Shown: positions 57,062-64,000 of the stretch, piece by piece
Layout of the letters: every line of letters starts with the position of its first letter
Numbering within the stretch: position 1 is the stretch's first letter
From: Penicillus capitatus
Lineage: Eukaryota; Chlorophyta
DNA length: 64,000 bases
Direction of reading: 5' to 3'
Assembly (NCBI GenBank): GCA_965649825.1
Contig: OZ287713.1
Coordinates: 186,001 to 250,000 of the forward strand
Program-made: the position numbers and the translations under genes
The notes under the pieces: generated by a model
Databases searched by the model: none
Told to the model about the DNA's origin: nothing
Seen by the model: the letters and a program-made list of their open reading frames with translations, nothing else

Positions 57062-57931
57062 ATGATGCGCATCGTGACATCGCATCGCCTTCCATGTACG
57101 CTCAGACGCCACAGACGTGGAGAGGTCTGTCGTGCTTCGTGGAATGTGGCTGAAACGGTAGTACTGGCGACGTCTATCGTGCCGCTGTCGATTGCGGCGG
57201 ACGCCCTCGTCGACCGAGTCACTCAACGTGTCGCCAGAAGATGCAACACCGATGCCGACGGCGTGCGTTGCTTCGTCGCATCGCCAAGCACAGCGACGTC
57301 GTCTTCCGCGTCTCCGCCCGTCGTTTTGGTCCTGCACGAGATCGCCGGGCTACAGGACCGCGAGGTCGAATTCTGCCAAGATTTGGCGAAGAGAGGATAC
57401 GTGGCAATTGCCGTCGATATGTTCCGCGGGCGTTCTTCCAAGTGGCTCCCACGTATCATCAGCTTTGCCCTGGAGAAAGTTGTGCTGCCTTCGGATCCGG
57501 ACTACAGCGTCCCTGAAGTGTTGAAACTGTTAAAGTGGTTGAAGACGCAGGAGTGGTATGGTCCCGAGACGCCAATCGGGATCATTGGTTTTTGCTACGG
57601 CGGTGGCAGCAGTATACGTTCAGCTATCGCGGCCCCGGGTGCATTCACATCCGTCGGTGTTTTCTACGGAAACCCGCCTGCGAAGCAAGCACTCTGTGGC
57701 CTGTCCTGTCCCGTCTTCGCCACGTACGGCTCAGAAGACGCGCAATTTCCTTCTTTCGTACAGGACGCATTCGAAGAGGCACTGCGACGCATCCCTGGAT
57801 CGCAGTTTCTTCGTCTCAATGGTGAAGGTCACGCCTTTGTGACGAATTTAGAAGCGACGCGGAAGGAAGGCGCTGCCCAAGCGGCATGGAAGGCGTACAT
57901 CTCCTTCCTGGACGAGACTTTGAAAAGCTAA
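57062..57931 (+). CDS. Dienelactone hydrolase-family protein
   Basis: A 289-aa intronless ORF with an alpha/beta-hydrolase fold: VVLVLHEIAGLQDREVEF, RGYVAIAVDMFRGRSSKW, the nucleophile elbow GIIGFCYGGG with catalytic Cys, CPVFATYGSEDAQFP with the acidic residue, and LNGEGHAFVTN with the His. The Cys-Asp-His triad is that of carboxymethylenebutenolidase. Substrate unknown; eukaryotic members hydrolyse assorted esters and lactones. The N-terminal ~45 residues (Arg-rich, then ETVVLATSIVPLSIAADA) could be an organellar leader. Confidence 0.9.
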   Translation: MMRIVTSHRLPCTLRRHRRGEVCRASWNVAETVVLATSIVPLSIAADALVDRVTQRVARRCNTDADGVRCFVASPSTATSSSASPPVVLVLHEIAGLQDREVEFCQDLAKRGYVAIAVDMFRGRSSKWLPRIISFALEKVVLPSDPDYSVPEVLKLLKWLKTQEWYGPETPIGIIGFCYGGGSSIRSAIAAPGAFTSVGVFYGNPPAKQALCGLSCPVFATYGSEDAQFPSFVQDAFEEALRRIPGSQFLRLNGEGHAFVTNLEATRKEGAAQAAWKAYISFLDETLKS

Positions 57932-58002
57932 CCTCCCGCGGCTCGTGGCGCATCTACGGAACTCGGTGATTCTCCACCAGCTCTGACCACAGTAACCGAC
58001 GA

Positions 58003-59828
58003 ATGGTCGGAGTCATTTCCTGGAGTAGAGTGCATTGTCATTTCTTCCGCGTTGCTTCTGTGTCACCATCTAAGCGTCCAGGGTCTCGGTCGTCTGCGTC
58101 GCACATTTCGTTAGGGATAGCTGTAGCACAAGATGAATGGTTCGACGGACGTTTTTCGGTGTCAACACGCACTGGCCAAGAAACAGCTGAAAGGAGAGGT
58201 AGCCGTAAATCCGTCACAGCACACGGCGTGTCACTGAGCATCGTGCGGCAGGATACCTACCTGGTCGTGGAGAACTTAACCGTGGGCGACACGAAGTGGT
58301 CGCTCTATTGCGTGTGCGACGGACACGGAGGGAACTCTGCTGCCAGATTCGTCAAGGCCAAGCTACCCCGTATACCATCCCGCCACCTTCGTCATAGCTC
58401 CTTCAACGAAGGTGCATGTCCGTAGTGATGCTAAGAGAGAAACTACCGACGTCACCACCTCCCTATCGAATGCATGGAAAAGGTAGGGAAGAGTGGAGGC
58501 GGATAGGATGTCAAGTCTTGTGTGTCAGAGGGGCGTCTTTGGGCACAAAAAGTTGCCAAGGCCCTGGCTTCGACATTCTGTTCTCTCGACGAAGCCTTCG
58601 CACAGACCGCTATGCCTTCGGGTCGATCGTGCACCTGGGTCCTGTTTCCAGGCTCACGGATGTGTGTTAGGCGCGACGGTGTCTCTTGCGTTGATATGCG
58701 GATCCCTGTTGACGATCGCCAATGTGGGCGATTCTGAGGTATTTTTGGACACATTGTCATCGATTCTGCCTTTAACGGACAGTCACAAAGTCGAGACAAA
58801 CACTGCTGAACAAGACCGGTAAGTAATGCCTAGCCGGCACGATGGTATACATGCTGTGATTTGACAGGCTCAAGGGGAAGGGGGCCACGATCAGTGCATT
58901 CTTCAGTGCACCATCTAGCGGAAAAGGCGTTTTCCGAGGTACAGCGTCCGAAAGGGGCACGAGCTTCGATGCCGAGCGTCTGTTCATCAGGTCCCCTTCG
59001 CGTCTGGCCAGGCGGCATTGCCATATCGCGTTCCTTGGGCGATTTCGATTGCAGTCCCCACGTGATTGCCAATCCACACATCACACAGGTCAACTGTCGG
59101 CAGATTGGGTCGCGGTCGTTTGGCTGACCTCTCCACGGTGTGATGCCTAGGTCATTCTGCCAGAGGCTGGATCGCGTCTGATTCTAGCTACAGATGGTTT
59201 GTGGGATCACGTCACTGGACGAAGGGCCTGCCGTTTAGCACGACGATGTCTGTTGTCGCGCGCACCTACACGTCTTTTTCGTACGCTTATGACAGAAACA
59301 TGCAATACACTCCTGGACGATACCACTATTCTTATCGTTGACATATTGCCAATGGATGGATCAAGTGCTGATTTCTCGCTCATATGTAGAAATGAAAAAT
59401 CAAACGTAAGTGCTGTCCCTGCTCCGAGATCGTCTGCATGGCGGCTGTGTTCCTGTAGAAGTCTGTATGGTCTACTGTGAAGAGATTCCTTGAAAAAATT
59501 CCCCGTCTGAAGCGAAAGCCAGCGAGCATCTATTCACGCGTCGATACTGTCCATGCCTATCCAAAAATAAAATCGAAAGGTAGGCGGTGGTACCCCTGTG
59601 ATGACGAACCGATCGCTTTATTTTGCCTCGATCTGTGCTCTAGGGCATGTTCTGTATCGCGAGGCCTCGCCGCGACCGACGCTGTCCTTGTCCAAGGACG
59701 ATTTTCAAAAGAGGATTTCTGTGTACAACGAGGGAACGAACAGATGGAACCCAGATGGACGCAATGGTCTTTTTCAACAGGCTGCGCCTGAATGCATTTC
59801 TGCTCAGGCCTGTAGTGTAGGAAATTAA
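58003..59828 (+). CDS. PP2C-family Ser/Thr phosphatase with C-terminal extension
   Basis: A multi-exon gene. PP2C motifs in order: LYCVCDGHGGNSAARFV, GATVSLALICGSLLTIANVG followed by DSEVFL, PGGIAISRSLGDFDCSPHVI, LPEAGSRLILATDGLWDHV and DDTTILIVDI. These supply the metal-binding Asp residues. After a GTAAGT to CTGTAG intron (59406-59458) the frame continues through FLEKIPRLKRKPASIYS and, after a further ~65-nt intron, YREASPRPTLSLSKDDFQKR to a stop at 59828, a basic tail of ~100 residues not typical of PP2C. Some central exon joins (58400-58560) are only approximate. Mg/Mn-dependent dephosphorylation is the family role. Confidence 0.82.
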
Positions 59829-60278
59829 TTGCATGATGATCTGCGCTAATAAAACATTGATCGGCACTATTCTATTGTCATTGACCTCTCTTTTATGCAA
59901 TAGACATAAAATGACATCATTGAACTCCTGGCCTCAATGTGAGGTCCTCATAATCAAGGGAAAGGTCCTCAGGCAGATAGGACAGGATATACTGTATGAC
60001 ACTGCTATCATCATCATGGGCTTCTTCTTAACTTCATTCCTTTTTCGAACAATCTTGTACGAAAGAGCGTTCGGGGGAAGATTTTATCTGGCCCTTAAGT
60101 TTTCGATTCCTCAAACTCTCTGCTAAACAAGAAAGTACTGAATGCCAAACCCAATGCTGATGGGAAAAGTTCCCACGTCTTCATGTAACCAACGTTTCCA
60201 TACTATACGATAACGATGACGTGACGCCGTCATATCTCGCCCGTGTCATTCTTTGACAACCCAACGCGCTGCGCAAAG
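59829..60278. other. AT-richer intergenic spacer
   Basis: No supported gene. A short frame (about 59833-60126) with hydrophobic runs is most likely chance in AT-rich sequence. Confidence 0.35.
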
Positions 60279-62010
60279 ATGTACGCGCCTTCCATTCTGA
60301 ACGGCGTTGTCTCGCCGCATATGCGTTTTCTGCATATGGCGCGTCCCCGACATCCACGAATGATGACCTCCGGGGGGACGGTTGAGCTGTGGCTGCCGAG
60401 GAGGAAGCGCCTTCATATGTGCGCCCAGTTCGATAGCGACCGAGGTCCGGCACTCACGCCGCAGCAGAGACCCAATGCCCGTCGTGACCCCAATCCACCC
60501 GAAGAACAGGACGTCGAAGAGAGGGACCCTTCACCTCGCCCACCCAGCCTCTTGTCCTGGCTGCTCTCCGCTTTTGCCCGTATCTTGGATGCTGTCTACA
60601 AAGCCATCGGCGAATGGTTCAAGAAACCCGTTGTCCGTCTCATTCTTTTCGCTCTCACTCTTTTCGGTTCTGTTCTCTGGCGTGAGATTCACATTGAGCG
60701 ATCGATGTATAGGCGCACAAGCCTTGGCGACGGCGCAGAAAGGATACAGCATGAATGTGCTCTACTCAGAATTTGTGAAGCAGGTCGAAGCCGGTAAAGT
60801 ACAGACGGTGTATTTCGAATCCAAGTCCAATACCATTCGCTTCATCTACGATGCTCAGATGTGGAACGGACTGCGGGAGAGTCTCGCCGGACGCTTTCCC
60901 AAAATGCAGCCCAACGAGATGGAGCGACGCATTCGGCGTATACGTACCTATTCGAAGATCGTCCCTGGACAGACGGACAGTCTCACGCAGCTGCTCAAGA
61001 AGAAGCAAATAAAGTACGGCGTCGAGGAGCCATCGGCACGATCGATCGCCACGACATTCCTATCGACGATGTTTTGGCTCTGGGTGCCATTGCTGCCGCT
61101 GATCTATCTCTTCACTCGGATGATGGACACACGTCTCGGCGGAAAGAATCGCAAAGCGCGGCATTTTACGCTGCCGAAGGTGCAGTTCACCGACGTCGCC
61201 GGAATGGAAGCGGCCAAGATCGAGCTTATGGAAGTGGTGGAGTTGCTCAAAGATCCACGCAAATATGCCAGACTCAACGCAAAGGGACCATCTGGTGTGC
61301 TGCTCTATGGCCCGACGGGCACAGGGAAGACGCTCTTGGCCAGAGCCGTTGCCGGCGAAGCAGGCGTGCCCTTCTTTGCGGTATCGGGTTCGGAATTCGT
61401 TGAGATGTTTGTTGGCCGTGGAGCAGCACGCATTCGAGAGCTCTTTCGAGAAGCGCGCAAAAACAAGCCCTGTGTGGTCTTTGTCGATGAGATCGATGCC
61501 GTCGGCGGCGTGCGTGGTGGCAGTTACAACGACGAGCGTGATCAGACGCTGAATCAATTGCTGGTGGAACTGGACGGCTTCGAAGACAATACCTCGATCG
61601 TCTTACTGGCGGCCACCAATCGCTACGACTGTCTGGATCCCGCTCTGCTGCGCCCCGGTCGATTGACGCGGAAGATCCGAGTAACGTTGCCCGATGTCGA
61701 AAGCCGAGCCGCCATCTTGGCCGTTCATCTACGAGATGTCCCGATGGAGGATGTGGCCGAGAAGATCCAGGCATGCGCGTTTATCGCACGATTGTCCGGA
61801 GGGTTTTCCGGAGCCGAGTTGGCGAATACTGTCAACGAGGCGGCGCTGATGGCGGCGCGGGAGAATCGCGAGGTGATCGAAGTGAACGATTTGATGAGGG
61901 GCTTACAGAGAACGAAGCAACCCGTCAATAGACAAACGGTTTCGCCTCAGTGGCTCGCTTCATTTCAACAGAGCATTCTAGATCAAATTTGGAAAGAGAC
62001 CAAATCGTGA
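60279..62010 (+). CDS. FtsH-like AAA protein lacking the M41 protease domain
   Basis: Two exons (60279-60681, 60713-62010; 31-nt intron) give 566 aa. A first span ([17 protein letters not shown]) and a second ([19 protein letters not shown]) flank a ~110-residue FtsH_ext-like domain ([20 protein letters not shown]). The AAA domain is complete: [20 protein letters not shown], Walker A GPTGTGKT, pore loop [17 protein letters not shown], Walker [13 protein letters not shown], second region of homology [17 protein letters not shown], and [19 protein letters not shown]. The chain ends ~50 residues later, with no HExxH zinc site. The N-terminus is basic and may target the plastid or mitochondrion. 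Likely a chaperone-like or FtsHi-type partner. Confidence 0.9.
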
Positions 62011-62396
62011 ACGTGCGTATACCCCTCTCACACGATAAATATGCCTGTCGGATTATGTCTACACGTGTAAAATCTGTTGCCTTCGTGTGTGGATCCTCAA
62101 CGCGTCATCTCCTCAGTTTCCAATCTTCTATCATAATGCATTGACCGTGTGCACTTTAATTTAAAACAAAAGATGCTCGCATGAACGTAACGATGAGAGG
62201 AAGGACGCTTTGGTTAGTGCTACACAGAGAGATAGAATGAGAGAGGTAGATATTGGAAGGAAGGAACAAAAAATGTCAACTAAACCGCAACAACAATGAT
62301 AAGAACGCCAGAGTAACTAACTACGATAACCGTAACCACCTTATAAATCAAGAGATCGTCCATTTGTTGCAAACAGCACTAACAAACACTCTGTTT
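62011..62396. other. Intergenic spacer between convergent genes
   Basis: Holds the 3' flanks of the FtsH-like gene (plus) and the WD40 gene (minus). It is AT-rich, with AATTTAAAACAAAA-type stretches; no gene seen. Confidence 0.45.
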
Positions 62397-64000
62397 TTAT
62401 TCTCTGTTTCTGTTTTGTCGTACAGAAGCCAGTTCGTTTGCAGGGAATTCTAAGAAATGCACGTGCCCGTTGCCATCGCCCACAACAATGGTATCCGTTT
62501 CTCTTTCGCCTGCAAACTGACAGGATGAGATACCGGTATCGGCCAAATAAACCGCTCGCAATTTGCCAGATGTGGCTGTCCACACACGGATGACAGAATT
62601 GGTCGAGTACGTCGCTAAGAATCGTCCATCTGGTGAAAATACAGCCCCACACAAATGATCTCCTTGACTTTCCAGAATTCCTAAGCAGCGCCCCTTCACA
62701 ATATCCCACAACCAGGCAGTAGTTTCGCCGGCGATCGTGACGGCGCGACGCCAGTAAACGTCGACGGCTAAGAATTCGATCGCTGTTGGATGATCCAGCA
62801 CCATGGTGCATTCTCCCGTTGCTAAGTCCCACAGACGTGCGGTCTTATCATAACCAGCTGTCATGCACTTAGTTCCATTGGAATGAACTGTCACAAGATC
62901 TACTCCATCTTCATGACCTGCACGACACAGAGATCTCAATGAGGGATCCGATTATCACACCGTCTGTGCCTTCTAGAGTGAGAATAGTAGAATTGGCTTC
63001 GAAGTCCCACAGACGACCCGTGCTATCTTTGCTAACCGTCACTGCCTGAGTTCCGTTTCGCGTCATAACAATTTCGTTGACAGCCGCTGCGTGAACCTGA
63101 ACTCCATCGCGCTCTGCTCGACGCATGAGCCACTGTATCAATTCCATCGTCTCCAGATTCCACAGAGTGATGGTCGAATCGAAAAGGACAATAACAGCAC
63201 GCGACCCATCCGAAGAGACGGCGATGGATTTCAGCCTGCTGCCAGAATGGGGTGGGAGTTTCTTGATACATTCGCCGCTTTCCATATCCCAAACACAAAC
63301 ACACCTGTCACATCCAGTCAAGACATGACCGATGCATCGCCGCCGTCTTACCGATCACCGGAGGCTGTCACAAGACGTGTGCCTTCGACGACGAGAAACG
63401 CAAAGTTGATATTGGACTGCGACCGAATCAGATGCGTCGCGTCGCACGTGGACAAATCCCAGATCAGGATGGTTCGATCCTCGCCGATGGTGATCACCTA
63501 CATACACGCCGCCTGTCACATCAGGCCTCCCATTCGGGACGGCGCATTGCTTTTCTGTTTGTGGGATAATGCAGGATTTTGGTGACTTTGCCGTGATGGA
63601 AGTCCTCCAAGTGCGTCGCCGGAGCAGACAGATCCCAGACCCGCGCCGTCGTATCGGTCGATGCGGTGATGGCAAATCTGCCTTTGTAGGACAGCGCGAT
63701 ACCGTTGATCTCGCCAAAGTGCCCTTTCAGAATACGCAGCGCCGATCCTGTGTTGCCATCCCAGACAATTCCCAACTCATCTCCAGCGACCGTGACCACG
63801 CGTGAGCCATCTTTTGTAATGGCGGCGTCGTTGATCCATGCTCCATGGCCTACCAGCTCACACACTTTGCTCCTTTCCTTCACATCCCATACGATTCCAA
63901 TCGCATCGTCCGACACCGAGACAGCGCGACGACCGTCCTGTGTCACTTTGAGATTATTGATCCTCCCTCGATGTCCTGTGAAGACATGGGAGCAGACACC
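62397..64000 (-). CDS. WD40-repeat protein, 5' end beyond the window
   Basis: The minus strand encodes at least eight WD blades: GRAVSVSDDAIGIVWDVKER, VVTVAGDELGIVWDGNTG, AITASTDTTARVWDLSAP, VITIGEDRTILIWDL, CVCVWDMESGECIKK, AVIVLFDSTITLWNLET, AVTVSKDSTGRLWDFEAN, CMTAGYDKTARLWDLATGEC and later blades to a stop at 62397. All repeats are similar, suggesting recent internal expansion as in NACHT/STAND-type or APAF-like WD proteins, but no ATPase domain is in view. Intron 63498-63550 needs a GC 5' site (AAA/GCAATG), and the next (about 63308-63353) ends GGATGTGACAG. Function unknown without the N-terminus. Confidence 0.85.

Noticed and set aside
1-64000. Mobile elements, CRISPR arrays, bacterial operons or viral insertions
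   Set aside because: No transposase, integrase, reverse transcriptase, terminal repeats or spacer-repeat arrays were recognised, and all clear genes are ordinary eukaryotic, intron-bearing or intronless nuclear genes.

Overview
This window is nuclear DNA of a photosynthetic, flagellated eukaryotic alga. It is gene-dense, about 50% GC, and nearly every gene is cut by very short introns (about 31-65 nt). The case for photosynthesis is phytoene synthase, PsbX, CURT1, ALB3, an FdC2-type ferredoxin, and two proteins of cyanobacterial/plastid families (DUF3181, DUF3110). The case for a flagellum is GAS8/DRC4 and the C-terminal part of a DNAI2-type outer-arm dynein intermediate chain. At least one plastid protein (minus strand, 2781-3309) starts with an ER signal peptide followed by a transit-like stretch with a Phe at the junction, and ALB3 has a similar hydrophobic leader. 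That is the layout of a complex (secondary) plastid. A mitochondrial haem lyase of the HCCS (System III) type is also present. I infer a stramenopile- or alveolate-like alga and cannot name a genus.

Layout. 0-12 kb: rhomboid protease, Ran-binding-domain protein, a plastid membrane protein, two unrecognised genes, organellar ribosome recycling factor, a farnesylated DnaJ, and an FHA-BRCT-PolX DNA polymerase. 12-19 kb: MICOS-type CHCH protein convergent with SDHB, NTF2, two head-to-head PsbX-like genes, phytoene synthase and an unrecognised gene. 20-30 kb: peroxisomal SCP2 and the FACT subunit SSRP1 (divergent), an unassigned multi-exon region holding a 29-bp minisatellite, the DNAI2-like 3' part, an MFS carrier with a histidine-rich loop, and a membrane coiled-coil protein convergent with GAS8. 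31-44 kb: DUF3181 protein, HCCS, spastin-like AAA ATPase, FdC2 ferredoxin, an unknown gene, Tex-like protein, and a Dabb protein packed 6 nt behind FHIT. 44-64 kb: C2/inositol-5-phosphatase, DUF3110 protein, ALB3, DDX42-like helicase, CURT1, dienelactone hydrolase, PP2C, a protease-less FtsH-like protein, and a WD40 protein cut by the right edge.

The genes are mostly housekeeping; no operon, mobile element, CRISPR array, rRNA or tRNA was found. The most unusual signals are in the introns. Six of roughly 60-70 introns I could place need a GC (not GT) 5' splice site, many carry a long shared TGATGTGAC motif just before the 3' AG, and several are only 31-37 nt. One intron appears to have grown by tandem amplification of its own 5' splice site. 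Exon boundaries come from reading-frame continuity, splice dinucleotides and family similarity recalled from memory; no alignment or transcript was available.
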